Of a DNA stretch of 64,000 nt, positions 41,607 to 50,411 are shown piece by piece; the stretch's first letter is position 1; each line of letters begins with the position of its first letter. The translations under genes were made by a program, and so were the position numbers. The notes beneath the pieces are model-generated. The model saw only the letters and a program-made list of their open reading frames with translations. It searched no databases and was not told where the DNA came from. The stretch covers positions 62,001 to 126,000 of the forward strand of contig BOKP01000001.1 of assembly GCA_016861045.1 (NCBI GenBank), given 5' to 3'. The stretch is from Actinomycetes bacterium. GTDB taxonomy: Bacteria > Actinomycetota > Thermoleophilia > Solirubrobacterales > 70-9.

Positions 41607-43655
41607 GTGGCCAAGGACACCGAGAAGCTGATCCGCCAGCTCTCCCTGATCTCCTTCCTGATGGCGAACCGGCGGCCGGTCTCGGCGCTCGAGATCAAGC
41701 AGGAGGTCGAGGGCTACAGCTCGATGAACGAGGACGCCTTCGCGCGGCGCTTCTACGCCGACCGCGCCGAGCTCGAGAGCCTCGGGATCGCGCTCAAGGT
41801 CGACAAGCCGAGCGAGGGCTTCCTCGAGTCGGAGCTCTACGCGCTTCCGCCCGAGAACTACTACCTCCCCGCGATCGAGTTCAGTGACGCCGAGCTCGCG
41901 GCGCTGCGGACGGCGCTCGCCCTGCTCGACGGCCGCTTCGCCTACGCCGAGCCGTTGCGCCTGGCCCTGCAGCAGGTCTCCTGGGGGCGCAAGAGCCCGC
42001 TCGGCGCCGACGCCGACGCCCCGATCGAGATGGCGATGACCGCCTCGGCCGGGGGCCGCGAGCTCTCCCAGCGCCTCGCCAAGATCGAGACCGCGATCTC
42101 GCGCCGGAAGACGATCCAGTTCAGCTACTACACGATGGAGCGCGACGCGACGATGGATCGCGAGGTGGACCCCTACCACCTGGTCTTCCGCTCCGGCCAG
42201 TTCTACCTGATCGGGCACGCGCACGAGCGCGATGCGGTTCGCGTCTTCAGGCTCTCGCGGATCCAGGGCAAGGTCTCCTACGCGAGCAAGGCCGAGCACG
42301 ACTTCAACCCGCCCGGTGACTTCGACCGGCGCGACTACGCCTCCCGCGCCGACTGGCAGATGGGCGCCACCGAGGGACGGGCGCGGATCTTCCTCCGCGA
42401 TCGGATCGACTGGCTCGTAGCCCGCGATTACGGCCAGTACGGGGACATGGAGCCCGCCGCCAACGGCGACCGCAAGCGCGGCAAGGGCTCGGTCTACGAG
42501 ACCGAGTTCTCCTCCTCCCGCCAGCTCGTCGCCTGGCTGCTCGGCTGGCGGCGCAACGCGACCGTGCTCGAGCCGCCGGAGCTCGCCGCCGAGGCGGAGG
42601 AGCGCCGCAAGCTCTTGCGGGAGCGCCACTCGCGCGACTTCGAGACCGCGAAGCCGCGCGCCCGCCGGCCCGGCTCCGACCGCGGCGGCCGCTCCAACGG
42701 CAAGGCCGAGACCGTGATCAGGCCGGAGCGCTTCGCGCGCCTCGTCACCCTCGCGGGGATGCTGATCGACTCCGCCCGCAACGACCGCCGGCTGCTCACC
42801 GCCGACGTCTGCGACGAGCTCGGGATCTCGGTCAAGGAGCTGACCAGCGACATCGACGTCCTCAACGTCGTCAACTTCGGCGGCGGCACCTACGTCCTCT
42901 ACGCCGAGGTCGCCGGCGATGAGATCGAGGTCGATCCCGAGGCCTACGGCGACAGCTTCGCCCGCCCGGCGCGGCTGTTGCCGCTCGAGGCGAAGGCGCT
43001 GGTCGCCGCGATCGACCTGTTCGGCGACCACCTCCCGCAGGTCGGACTCGACACGGCCCGCGAGAAGATCGTCGCGGCGCTCGGCCACGATCCCTCCGAG
43101 GAGGGCCTGCAGATCACGGTCGAGCGCGACGAGCCGGAGATCGTCAGCGCGGTCAACGACGCGATCGCCTCGCGCTCGGTGCTGCGGATCAACTACTACA
43201 AGGAGAACGAGGACCAGTTCACCGCCCGCGAGATCGAGCCCTACAAGCTCGCGCGCGGGGCCGACGGCTGGTACGTGGGCTGCCGCGACCGCAAGCGCGG
43301 CGCCGTCCGCCACTTCCGGCTCGACCGGACCAAGGAGGCGGAGCCGACCGGCGAGGCCTTCGAGCACGACCAGGCGGTCGCGGACCAGCTCGATGGGCAG
43401 CGATGGCTGACTGCCGGCGAGCCCGAGGACGCCCGCTTCGCCCGCGTCTGGGTCTCACCCGAGCGCGCCCGCTGGGTGCGGGAGGAGCGCACCGTCGTCG
43501 AGGAGCTGGCCGACGGCGCGCTGATCATCGAGATGCCGTTCGCCGGGACCTCGTGGCTCGTCCGCGAGGTGCTGAAGGGCGCCGGCGACATGGTCGTGCT
43601 CGAGCCCGACGACGCCCGCGAGGCGGTGCTCGCGGCCGTCACCGAGACGGCCTGA
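41607..43655 (+). CDS. pafBC: PafBC: fused double HTH-WYL-WCX transcriptional activator
   Basis: 682-aa fusion of PafB-like and PafC-like halves. Each has a winged-helix HTH (DTEKLIRQLSLISFLMANRR; later ARLVTLAGMLIDSARNDRRL), a WYL domain (KTIQFSYYTMERDA; SVLRINYYKENEDQF) and a WCX extension. A basic linker lies near residues 340-375. In actinomycetes PafBC activates the LexA-independent DNA-damage response, and naturally fused versions are known. GTG 41607 is chosen over upstream in-frame starts because the protein begins with the conserved DTEKLIRQL and its own -10. No proteasome or pup genes are adjacent. Confidence 0.88.
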   Translation: MAKDTEKLIRQLSLISFLMANRRPVSALEIKQEVEGYSSMNEDAFARRFYADRAELESLGIALKVDKPSEGFLESELYALPPENYYLPAIEFSDAELAALRTALALLDGRFAYAEPLRLALQQVSWGRKSPLGADADAPIEMAMTASAGGRELSQRLAKIETAISRRKTIQFSYYTMERDATMDREVDPYHLVFRSGQFYLIGHAHERDAVRVFRLSRIQGKVSYASKAEHDFNPPGDFDRRDYASRADWQMGATEGRARIFLRDRIDWLVARDYGQYGDMEPAANGDRKRGKGSVYETEFSSSRQLVAWLLGWRRNATVLEPPELAAEAEERRKLLRERHSRDFETAKPRARRPGSDRGGRSNGKAETVIRPERFARLVTLAGMLIDSARNDRRLLTADVCDELGISVKELTSDIDVLNVVNFGGGTYVLYAEVAGDEIEVDPEAYGDSFARPARLLPLEAKALVAAIDLFGDHLPQVGLDTAREKIVAALGHDPSEEGLQITVERDEPEIVSAVNDAIASRSVLRINYYKENEDQFTAREIEPYKLARGADGWYVGCRDRKRGAVRHFRLDRTKEAEPTGEAFEHDQAVADQLDGQRWLTAGEPEDARFARVWVSPERARWVREERTVVEELADGALIIEMPFAGTSWLVREVLKGAGDMVVLEPDDAREAVLAAVTETA

Positions 43656-43669
43656 AGAGGGAGCGAGGG

Positions 43670-44470
43670 ATGGAGGAGCCGGCGGTCGAGGCTCCGGGCC
43701 ATCCGGCGGTCGTCCGGGTCCGCGCCCGCAACCCTGGCCCGATGACGCTCTCGGGGACCAACACCTACGTCGTCGGCGCCGCCCCCGCCTGGGTGATCGA
43801 CCCCGGGCCCGCCGACCGCGGCCACATCGGGCTCGTCCGCGAGCTCGGCGAGACCCGCGGCGGGATCGCCGGCGTGCTCCTCACCCACTCCCACTCCGAT
43901 CACAACGCGGGGTGCGAGATGCTGGGGGCGGACGTGCTCGTCGGAAGCGCGGAGCCGGTCGAGGAGCTCGCCGAGGTCGGAGGCCGGGGGTCGGAGGCCG
44001 GAGAGGCCGGTGTGGCGGCGGAGGTCGGGCCGTTTCGGGTGCTCCCGACTCCGGGGCATGCGTCCGACCACCTCGCGTTCGCCTACGGCGAGGTCTGCTT
44101 CTGCGGCGACCTGATCCTCGGCGAGGGATCGACGATCGTGCCGCCGCGGTCGGCCGGCGGGTCGCTCGCCGACTACATGCGCTCGCTCGACGCCGTCGCC
44201 GCGCTCGGCGCCTCGCTGCTCTGCCCCGGCCACGGCGACTGGATCACCGACCCGGCGGCGAAGGTCGCCGAGTACGCCGCCCACCGCCGCGAGCGCGAGC
44301 GGATGCTCGTCGCGGCGCTCGCGGCCGGCCGCCGCTCCGAGGACGAGCTCCTCGACGCCGCCTGGGCCGACGTCCCCGAGTCGATGCGGCCGGCCGCTGC
44401 GCTGGCTCTGCGGGCCCACCTCGAGAAGCTCGCGGACGAGGATCGGCTGCCGGGCGACTTCGGGCTCTAG
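43670..44470 (+). CDS. Metallo-beta-lactamase-fold hydrolase (LACTB2/glyoxalase II-like)
   Basis: 266-aa MBL-fold protein. Zinc ligands are complete: LLTHSHSDHNAG (HxHxDH), His in PTPGHASDHLAF, Asp in CGDLILGEGS, and His in CPGHGDWI. The opening NPGPMTLSGTNTYVVG and a C-terminal helical region with EDELLDAAW resemble the LACTB2/RNase-like group. ATG 43670, with a purine-rich SD, lies 14 nt after pafBC, so it may share that transcript. Thioester, lactone or nucleic acid could be the substrate. Confidence 0.85.
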   Translation: MEEPAVEAPGHPAVVRVRARNPGPMTLSGTNTYVVGAAPAWVIDPGPADRGHIGLVRELGETRGGIAGVLLTHSHSDHNAGCEMLGADVLVGSAEPVEELAEVGGRGSEAGEAGVAAEVGPFRVLPTPGHASDHLAFAYGEVCFCGDLILGEGSTIVPPRSAGGSLADYMRSLDAVAALGASLLCPGHGDWITDPAAKVAEYAAHRRERERMLVAALAAGRRSEDELLDAAWADVPESMRPAAALALRAHLEKLADEDRLPGDFGL

Positions 44471-44595
44471 CCGGTGCCCCGACGCTCCATCGCGCTCCCT
44501 GCAGCAGCCATCGGCGCGACTTGTGGGGCCATACGACCCAAAATCGCTGCCAATGCGCGGATGCCCCGTCTGGCAAGCGTTCGGCCGCGACGCCC

Positions 44596-44601
44596 TACGA
44601 T
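44596..44601 (+). promoter_or_regulatory. -10 box of the nucleotidyltransferase module (leaderless arrangement)
   Basis: TACGAT, 6 nt before ATG 44608; no SD. Confidence 0.45.
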
Positions 44602-44607
44602 CGGCGC

Positions 44608-44904
44608 ATGAGCCCACATGTCGTTGATCTGCGGAAGCTCCCGGGTGCGGAGATCGTGCTCGAGGGCCTCGACGATCTCGACGCCGGCCGTCGCACGATC
44701 GAGGCGGCAGCGGTCCAGGTGGCCGCGGCGCGGCTGCGGGACGGTGGCCTGCCCGTCCCCGAGCGAGGGCCGGATGCCGGCGAGCCCGGCCACGCGCTCT
44801 ACCGCCTGCTCGCCGACGAGCTCGACCCGCACTCCCGCTACAACGCGATCCTGCGCCGGGTCGACAGCTTCGCCCGGGCGCTCGAGGGTGCGCGAGCTCG
44901 CTGA
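44608..44904 (+). CDS. Small protein paired with a nucleotidyltransferase (unknown function)
   Basis: 98-aa acidic, soluble, mainly helical protein, not recognised. It starts MSPHVVDLRKLPGAEIVLEG; the middle holds an Ala-rich helix (IEAAAVQVAAARLRDGG) and the end HALYRLLADELDPHSRYNAI. Its 3' end overlaps the nucleotidyltransferase gene by 17 bp. The tight overlap and size are those of an antitoxin or partner protein for the NTase. This is inference from context. Confidence 0.65.
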   Translation: MSPHVVDLRKLPGAEIVLEGLDDLDAGRRTIEAAAVQVAAARLRDGGLPVPERGPDAGEPGHALYRLLADELDPHSRYNAILRRVDSFARALEGARAR

Positions 44905-45406
44905 CGCGGGACGGGTCCGGCGCCTGGCCGCCGAGCTCGGCCGGATCGCGCCGCGCGGGACCAGGGTCTACCTGGTCGGCGGGGCGACGGCGGTCCTCGA
45001 AGGGTGGCGCGAATCGACCGTGGACGTGGACCTGAAGATCGAGCCCGAGTCCGAGCAGGTGATGCGGGCGATCCCCGGACTGAAGGAGCGCCTGGCGACC
45101 AACATCGAGTTCGCGACCCCCGCCGACTTCATGCCCGAGCTGCCGGGCTGGCGCGAGCGATCGCGATTCCGGTTCCGCTCCGGGAACGTCGAGGTGCTCG
45201 ACTACGACCTCTACGCGCAGGCCCTCGCCAAGGTGGAGCGCGGCTTCGACACCGACCGCGGCGACGTGGACGCGATGCTGAACGCCGGGCTGGTCGAGCC
45301 GGCGAGGCTGCGCGAGCTGTTCGCCGCGATCGAGCCGGAGCTGTTCAGGTTCCCGGCGATCGACCCCGACGCGTTCCGTGAGAAGCTCGAGCGGGCGTTG
45401 CGATGA
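44888..45406 (+). CDS. DUF6036-like nucleotidyltransferase (AbiEii/MenT-type fold)
   Basis: 172-aa minimal nucleotidyltransferase. VYLVGGATAVLEGW then STVDVDLKIE gives the GG-x(n)-D-x-D active site; a third acidic residue is probably in VEVLDYDLY. C-terminal helices include the conserved KVERGFDTDRGDVDAML. Related small NTases act as toxins that modify tRNA or other RNAs, kept in check by a neighbour gene. The GTG start lies within the end of the 98-aa gene. The gene also overlaps the next by 4 bp. Confidence 0.75.
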   Translation: MRELADAGRVRRLAAELGRIAPRGTRVYLVGGATAVLEGWRESTVDVDLKIEPESEQVMRAIPGLKERLATNIEFATPADFMPELPGWRERSRFRFRSGNVEVLDYDLYAQALAKVERGFDTDRGDVDAMLNAGLVEPARLRELFAAIEPELFRFPAIDPDAFREKLERALR

Positions 45407-45870
45407 ACCGTCGCGATCAGATCAAGCTCAGCCCGGCCGAGCAGCTCGAGCTCCTCGATGCGGAGCGGATCGTCGTCTGCACGACGAACGGGCCGCGCGG
45501 CTGGCCGCACTCGATGCCGCTCTGGTACACGGTCCGCGACGGCGAGCTCTGGGCGTGGACGTTCGCGAAGTCGCAGAAGGTGCGAAACCTCGAGCGCGAC
45601 CCGCGCTGCACGCTGCTGGTCGAGGCCGGGGTCGACTACGGCGAGCTCCGCGGCGTCCAGATCGAGGCCGAGGCGGAGCTGATCCGCGACGCCGATCGCG
45701 TCTACGAGCTCGGCGCCGAGCTGGCGCTCCGCTACGCCGAGGGGATCGACTCGATCGAGGGCGACGCGGCGGCCGCCCTCCGTGCCCAGGCCCCGAAGCG
45801 CGTAGCGATCCACTTCCACCCGGTCCGGGTCGCCACCTGGGACCACCGCAAGCTCGGCGGCACGTACTGA
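45403..45870 (+). CDS. Pyridoxamine 5'-phosphate oxidase-family flavin/F420-binding protein
   Basis: 155-aa split-barrel protein. It shows the typical early strand RIVVCTTNGPRGWPHSMPLW, then VRDGELWAWTFAKSQKVRNL with the phosphate-binding Lys/Arg, and VEAGVDYGELRGVQIEAEAE. Members bind FMN or coenzyme F420 and include reductases and haem-related proteins. The length and the PHSMPLWY motif fit the F420-type group frequent in actinomycetes. ATG overlaps the previous stop by 4 bp. Its functional link to the nucleotidyltransferase is unclear. Confidence 0.83.
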   Translation: MNRRDQIKLSPAEQLELLDAERIVVCTTNGPRGWPHSMPLWYTVRDGELWAWTFAKSQKVRNLERDPRCTLLVEAGVDYGELRGVQIEAEAELIRDADRVYELGAELALRYAEGIDSIEGDAAAALRAQAPKRVAIHFHPVRVATWDHRKLGGTY

Positions 45871-45885
45871 TCCGGGGCCGCCGCC

Positions 45886-45972
45886 TCATCGGGCCATCTC
45901 GACGAACCTGCAGACGCCGTCGACCAGCTCGATCGCCCGGAGGCTCGGGCAGCTCGCGTCGAGCAGCGCCAT
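45886..45972 (-). CDS. Possible 28-aa ORF downstream of a frameshifted gene
   Basis: MALLDASCPSLRAIELVDGV and eight more residues. It is protein-like in composition but has no SD or homology that I can recognise. It lies in the same direction just after the broken gene at 45994-46255 and may be part of its debris. Confidence 0.2.
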   Translation of the reverse strand: MALLDASCPSLRAIELVDGVCRFVEMAR

Positions 45973-45993
45973 CCCGGCCCGGGGAGCTCGACG

Positions 45994-46255
45994 CTAGGAA
46001 GCCAGCCGGTCGGAGATGAGGTCGCCCTGCGCCGGCTCGGGCGCGCGGAAGTAGACGCGGGAGACGAGCCGGCGGTGCTCCTCGCGGATGTTCTCGGCGG
46101 CGCCTCGCAGCGCTTCAACGTAGTGAGGGTCGCAGCCGTTCCTGCTCGAGCTCGGCGGCCATGCGGCCGAACCGCCGGGCGGCGTCGTCGGCGTGGAGGA
46201 TCGCCGCCTCGATCCGGCGGAAGCGCTCCTCGTCCTGCTTCTGCTTCGGGTCCAT
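45994..46255 (-). pseudogene. Frameshifted small gene (about 87 aa if restored)
   Basis: From ATG 46255 the frame reads MDPKQKQDEERFRRIEAAIL and on through a helical, charged stretch to AAELEQ, then stops at codon 47. The frame one base ahead continues with NGCDPHYVEALRGAAENI, EEHRRLVSRVYF and ends at TAG 45994-45996. Skipping one base near 46127 joins both into one coherent protein. It is a one-base insertion, real or a sequencing error. Function unknown. Confidence 0.5.
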
Positions 46256-46477
46256 GGCCACGACCTATGTAAGCGGTGCCGCGGATACCGATGGGAAACG
46301 AACGCGGAAAATCGGCGAACCGAAGCATGACATTCCCCTGGCGCCGCGCCGTCGAGTGCGTTCCGGCGAGCCGCGCCGAGGTTGCGAGCGACGAGGGGGG
46401 ACAACCCCACCATCGATCCGGGGGTCGGCGGCGGGGAGACGGCGGGAAGCCCCATAGGAATGCCGTTTGCGGGCTCC

Positions 46478-46483
46478 TACGTT
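46478..46483 (+). promoter_or_regulatory. -10 box of the second MMPL operon (leaderless arrangement)
   Basis: TACGTT, 6 nt before ATG 46490; no SD. The 207 bp between 46256 and 46489, outside this box, hold nothing I can name. Confidence 0.5.
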
Positions 46484-46489
46484 GGCCGC

Positions 46490-48688
46490 ATGAGCAAGCG
46501 AAGCGAACGGTTCAAGTCCCTTTCCACCCCTGCTCGCGGTCTGTCGGGCGTCGTCCAGCGCGCCGCGCGCGCCTCGGCACGACGGCCGAAGACGGCGATC
46601 GCGCTCTGGTTCGTCCTGATCGTCGGCCTCGTGGCCGCCGGCTCGATGACCGGCACCCGCGAGATGACGAGCGTCGAGGCGTCGACCGGCGAGTCCGGGG
46701 ACGCGGCCCGCGTGCTCGCCGACGCGCACCTCGGCGACCCGGCGGTCGAGTCGGTGCTCGTCAGCGCCGACGAATCCGCAGACGCGGGTGCCGCCGCCGC
46801 GAAGCTGTCGGCGAGGCTCGAGCGCCTGCCGGCGGTCGCGTCGGTCAGCCACCCCGGCGCGCCCGACCTGGTCGCCGACGGCGGCCGCGCCCGGCTCGTC
46901 CAGGTCAGCCTGCGCGGCGATCCCGAGCACGCCGGCGGCGAGGCGAGGTCGGTGTCCAACGCCGTCGACAGGTTCGCGGAGCGGGAGCCCGGCGTGAGCT
47001 TCGAGCAGACCGGCACGGCGTCGCTCGAGAAGGCCGTCGACCGGGTCGTCGAGGATGACCTCGGTCGCGCCGAGATGTTCTCGCTGCCGCTGATCCTGGC
47101 GATCCTGCTGGTCGCATTCGGCGCCGCCGTCGCGGCCGCGGTGCCGGTGATCCTCGGGATCACGGCGGTCGCCGGCGCGCTGGGGGCGGCCGGGCTCGTC
47201 TCCCAAATCGCTCCCGACAGCGGCAGCACCGCCGCGCTCGTCGTCCTGATCGGCCTCGCCGTCGGGGTCGACTACTCGCTGTTCTACATTCGGCGCGAGC
47301 GCGAGGAGCGGCGCCTGGGCAAGGGCCCGGTGGCCGCGCTGGACGCCGCCGCGGCGACGGTCGGCCGGGCGGTCGTGGTCAGCGGCCTGACGGTGATCGT
47401 CGCGCTCGCCGGCCTGCTCGTGACGGGGCTCGGCGTGTTCGCCTCGATGGCGCTCGGCACGATGGTCGTGGTGCTGATGGCGGTGATCGGCTCGATCACG
47501 GTGCTGCCGGCGGTGCTGACGCTGCTCGGCGACCGGATCGATCGCGGGCGCATCCCGCTTCTGCGCCGTCGCGCCGGCGGCGGTGGCGGGATCTGGGGAC
47601 GGCTCGCCGGCGTCGTCTCGGCCCGGCCGGCGGCGTCGCTGATCGCCTCACTGTGCGTCCTCGGCTCGCTCGCGGTTCCCGCCGTCGACCTCCACCTCGG
47701 CGAATCGACCACGGCAGACCTGCCCGATGACATCCCGGCGGTCGCCGCCCTGCGCCACATCGAGGCGAGCTTCCCCGGCGCGCCGGCGGACGCCCGGGTG
47801 GTCGTCGAGGGGCACGACCTCGACTCCCCGGCGGGACGTGTACGGCTGAAGCGGCTCGGCGAGCGGGCGCTCGGCGTGACCGGCGGGTCCGGCGCGGTCG
47901 CGGTCCGCGTCGCCGGCGACGGCCGGACGGCCCTCGTCTCGGTGCCGATGCCGGACATGAGCCGCGACGACGCCACGGCGACCGTCGACGCGCTGCGCAG
48001 CGAGGTCGGCGGCAAGGCGGCGGTCGGAACGGTGCTGATCGGCGGCGACGCCGCCGACAGCGCCGACTTCACCGACGCGATCCGCGGCGCGATGCCGCTC
48101 GTCGTCGGCATCGTCCTCGCGCTCGCGTTCGTGCTGCTGGTCGCCGCCTTCGGCTCGCCGTGGCTGGGCCTGGCGGTGATCGCGCTCAACCTGCTCTCGG
48201 TCGGCGCCGCCTACGGGGTGCTGACCGTGGTCTTCCAGCACGGGTGGGGTGAGAGCCTGCTCGGCTTCTCTAGCAACGGGACGGTCGTCACCTGGGTGCC
48301 GCTGTTCGCCTTCGTGATCCTGTTCGGGCTGTCGATGGACTACACGGTCCTCGTCCTCGAGCGGATCCGCGAGGCGCGGCGGGCGGGGCTCGCCCCGGCC
48401 GAGGCGGTCCGCGAGGGGGTCGCCGCGACCGCGGGGGCGGTGACCAGCGCCGCCGTCGTCATGGTCGCCGTGTTCAGCCTGTTCGCGATGCTGCGGCTGC
48501 CGGAGATGAAGCAGCTCGGGGTCGGGCTCGGCGCCGCGATCCTGATCGATGCGACGATCGTCCGCGGTGTTGCCCTGCCCGCGGCGGTGACGTTGCTCGG
48601 CGAGCGCCGCTGGCGGGTCCGCCCGCTGCGCGGTCGCCGTGCGATCATCGCCCGCGGTGGTGACACCGCGCTGAGGACCGACCCGTGA
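46490..48688 (+). CDS. MMPL-family (RND) transporter
   Basis: 732-aa exporter of the same family as the gene at 28523, clearly diverged from it. It has TM1 in KTAIALWFVLIVGLVAAGS, two porter domains, the motif GLAVGVDYSLFYIRRERE, and GLSMDYTVLVLERIREARR in the second half. The start is ATG 46490, 6 nt after a -10. An open frame extends upstream but is preceded by that promoter. It overlaps the kinase gene by 4 bp, giving an exporter-kinase-regulator operon. Confidence 0.88.
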   Translation: MSKRSERFKSLSTPARGLSGVVQRAARASARRPKTAIALWFVLIVGLVAAGSMTGTREMTSVEASTGESGDAARVLADAHLGDPAVESVLVSADESADAGAAAAKLSARLERLPAVASVSHPGAPDLVADGGRARLVQVSLRGDPEHAGGEARSVSNAVDRFAEREPGVSFEQTGTASLEKAVDRVVEDDLGRAEMFSLPLILAILLVAFGAAVAAAVPVILGITAVAGALGAAGLVSQIAPDSGSTAALVVLIGLAVGVDYSLFYIRREREERRLGKGPVAALDAAAATVGRAVVVSGLTVIVALAGLLVTGLGVFASMALGTMVVVLMAVIGSITVLPAVLTLLGDRIDRGRIPLLRRRAGGGGGIWGRLAGVVSARPAASLIASLCVLGSLAVPAVDLHLGESTTADLPDDIPAVAALRHIEASFPGAPADARVVVEGHDLDSPAGRVRLKRLGERALGVTGGSGAVAVRVAGDGRTALVSVPMPDMSRDDATATVDALRSEVGGKAAVGTVLIGGDAADSADFTDAIRGAMPLVVGIVLALAFVLLVAAFGSPWLGLAVIALNLLSVGAAYGVLTVVFQHGWGESLLGFSSNGTVVTWVPLFAFVILFGLSMDYTVLVLERIREARRAGLAPAEAVREGVAATAGAVTSAAVVMVAVFSLFAMLRLPEMKQLGVGLGAAILIDATIVRGVALPAAVTLLGERRWRVRPLRGRRAIIARGGDTALRTDP

Positions 48689-49719
48689 TCGTCGGACGGA
48701 CAATCGCCGACGCCGTCGCCCGGAGCCGGGCGGCGGCGTTGTCGCTGCTGGTCACCGTCACCGCGGTGGTCGGGTTCGCGGCGACGATGATCTGGGCGGC
48801 GACCGGGTTCGGCTCCTACTGGCCGGCCTGGATCTGGTTCGCGGGGCTCGTCCCGATCGGCCTCTTCTGGTTCCTGCCGGAGCTGACCGCGGACCTCGAC
48901 GGGCGGCGGCTGCGGCTCGCCGTCCACGCCGGGCTCTCGGCCTGGGTCGCCTGGATCCTGGTCCTGATCTGGGCGTTCGCCGGCGGCGGCCCCTTCTGGC
49001 CGCTGGTCACGATCGTCGTCCTGGCGGCGCTCGTCGCGCTCCACGCGCTGCTCCTGCGCCAGGTCGAGGCGGGCGATGAGCACGAGCTCGAGGAGCGCGT
49101 GGTCGAGCTGACCCGGACCCGGCGCGGCGCCCTCGACGTCCAGGCCCAGGAGCTGCGCCGGATCGAGCGCGACCTCCACGACGGCGCCCAGGCGCGCCTG
49201 GTCGCATTGAGCATGCAGCTCGGCCGCGCCGAGGAGCGCCTCGGCGACCGGCCCGAGGACCGCGAGCTCGTCCGTGCCGCCCGCGCGGAGGCGGGGGCCG
49301 CGATCGCCGAGCTCCGCGACCTCGCCCGCGGGATCGCGCCGCCGGTGCTCGCCGACCGCGGGCTCGCCGCGGCGCTCGCGGCGCTCGGCGGCCGTTCGGC
49401 GATTCCGGTGGAGGTGGAGGTCGAGGCCGGCGAGCGGCTCGCGCCGGCGATCGAGTCGGTCGCCTACTTCGTCGTCGCCGAGTCGCTGACGAACGCCGCC
49501 AAGCACGCCGGCCCGGGGGCACGGGCGAGCGTGCGCGTCGAGCGCGACGCTGACCTCCTTCGCGCCGTCGTCGCCGACGAGGGCGCCGGCGGCGCCGACC
49601 CGGCAGGCAGCGGCCTCTCCGGCCTCCGCAACCGGGTCGAGGCGGTCGACGGCAAGCTCGTGATCGAGAGCCCGCCCGGGACCGGCACCACCGTCACCGT
49701 GGAGCTTCCGTGCGAGTAG
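48685..49719 (+). CDS. Sensor histidine kinase, HisKA_3 family
   Basis: 344-aa kinase. Three or four N-terminal membrane spans (about residues 12-125) carry almost no extracytoplasmic loop. The dimerisation domain has the phosphoacceptor His in RDLHDGAQARLVALSMQLG. The ATPase domain shows the N-box FVVAESLTNAAKHAGP and GLSGLRNRVEAVDGKL with GTGTTV. GTG start in a GTGA overlap with the exporter gene; it ends overlapping the regulator by 10 bp. A ligand exported by or arriving with the MMPL pump is a reasonable guess for the signal. Confidence 0.92.
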   Translation: MIVGRTIADAVARSRAAALSLLVTVTAVVGFAATMIWAATGFGSYWPAWIWFAGLVPIGLFWFLPELTADLDGRRLRLAVHAGLSAWVAWILVLIWAFAGGGPFWPLVTIVVLAALVALHALLLRQVEAGDEHELEERVVELTRTRRGALDVQAQELRRIERDLHDGAQARLVALSMQLGRAEERLGDRPEDRELVRAARAEAGAAIAELRDLARGIAPPVLADRGLAAALAALGGRSAIPVEVEVEAGERLAPAIESVAYFVVAESLTNAAKHAGPGARASVRVERDADLLRAVVADEGAGGADPAGSGLSGLRNRVEAVDGKLVIESPPGTGTTVTVELPCE

Positions 49720-50375
49720 TGCTGGTCGAGGACCAGGCGCTCCTGCGCGAGGGGATCGTCGCGCTGCTCCGCGAGCAGTCGATCGACGTGGTCGCCCAGG
49801 CCGAGGACGGCGAGGGCCTGCTGCGGATCGTCGCCGGCCACCATCCCGATGTAGCGATCGTCGACGTCCGGCTGCCGCCGACCTTCACCGACGAGGGCCT
49901 GCGCGCGGCGCTCGAGGCACGCCGGCGCGAGCCCGGCCTCGGCGTCCTCGTCCTCTCCCAGTACGTCGAGCCCGTCTATACGACCGAGCTGCTCGAGGCG
50001 GGAAGTGGCGGCGTCGGCTACCTGCTCAAGGAGCGGGTCGGCGAGGTCCGCGCGTTCGTCGATGCGGTCGAGCGGGTCGCCGCGGGCGGCACGGTGCTCG
50101 ACCGCGAGGTCGTCAGCCGGCTCGTCCGCGCCGCCGAGCCGGCCGGCACCGAGACCGGGATCGACGCGCTCACCCCGAAGGAGCGCGAGGTCCTCGGGCT
50201 GATGGCCGAGGGCCGCACGAACGCCGGCATCGCCAAGGCGCTCGTCGTCACCCCCGGCGCCGTCGAGAAGCACATCTCGAGCATCTTCGCGAAGCTCGAC
50301 CTCCCGACGGGCGGCGACGATCACCGGCGCGTGCTCGCCGTGCTCACCTGGTTGCGAGCGAGCGCCGAGGGGTGA
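49710..50375 (+). CDS. NarL/FixJ-family response regulator
   Basis: 221-aa regulator, REC plus LuxR HTH. Acidic pocket VEDQALLREG; phosphorylation Asp in VAIVDVRLPPTFTDEG; Lys in GYLLKERVGEV; HTH in LTPKEREVLGLMAEGRTNAGI, then VEKHISSIFAKLDLP. GTG start overlapping the kinase. It probably autoregulates the operon. Confidence 0.93.
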   Translation: MRVVLVEDQALLREGIVALLREQSIDVVAQAEDGEGLLRIVAGHHPDVAIVDVRLPPTFTDEGLRAALEARRREPGLGVLVLSQYVEPVYTTELLEAGSGGVGYLLKERVGEVRAFVDAVERVAAGGTVLDREVVSRLVRAAEPAGTETGIDALTPKEREVLGLMAEGRTNAGIAKALVVTPGAVEKHISSIFAKLDLPTGGDDHRRVLAVLTWLRASAEG

Positions 50376-50411
50376 CGTGACCGGCGGGCCGGCGCTAGCC
50401 TGCCTGCCGGA

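Noticed and set aside
46382-46489. N-terminal extension of the second MMPL protein
   Set aside because: The extension is not MMPL-like and lies upstream of the -10 box at 46478-46483.
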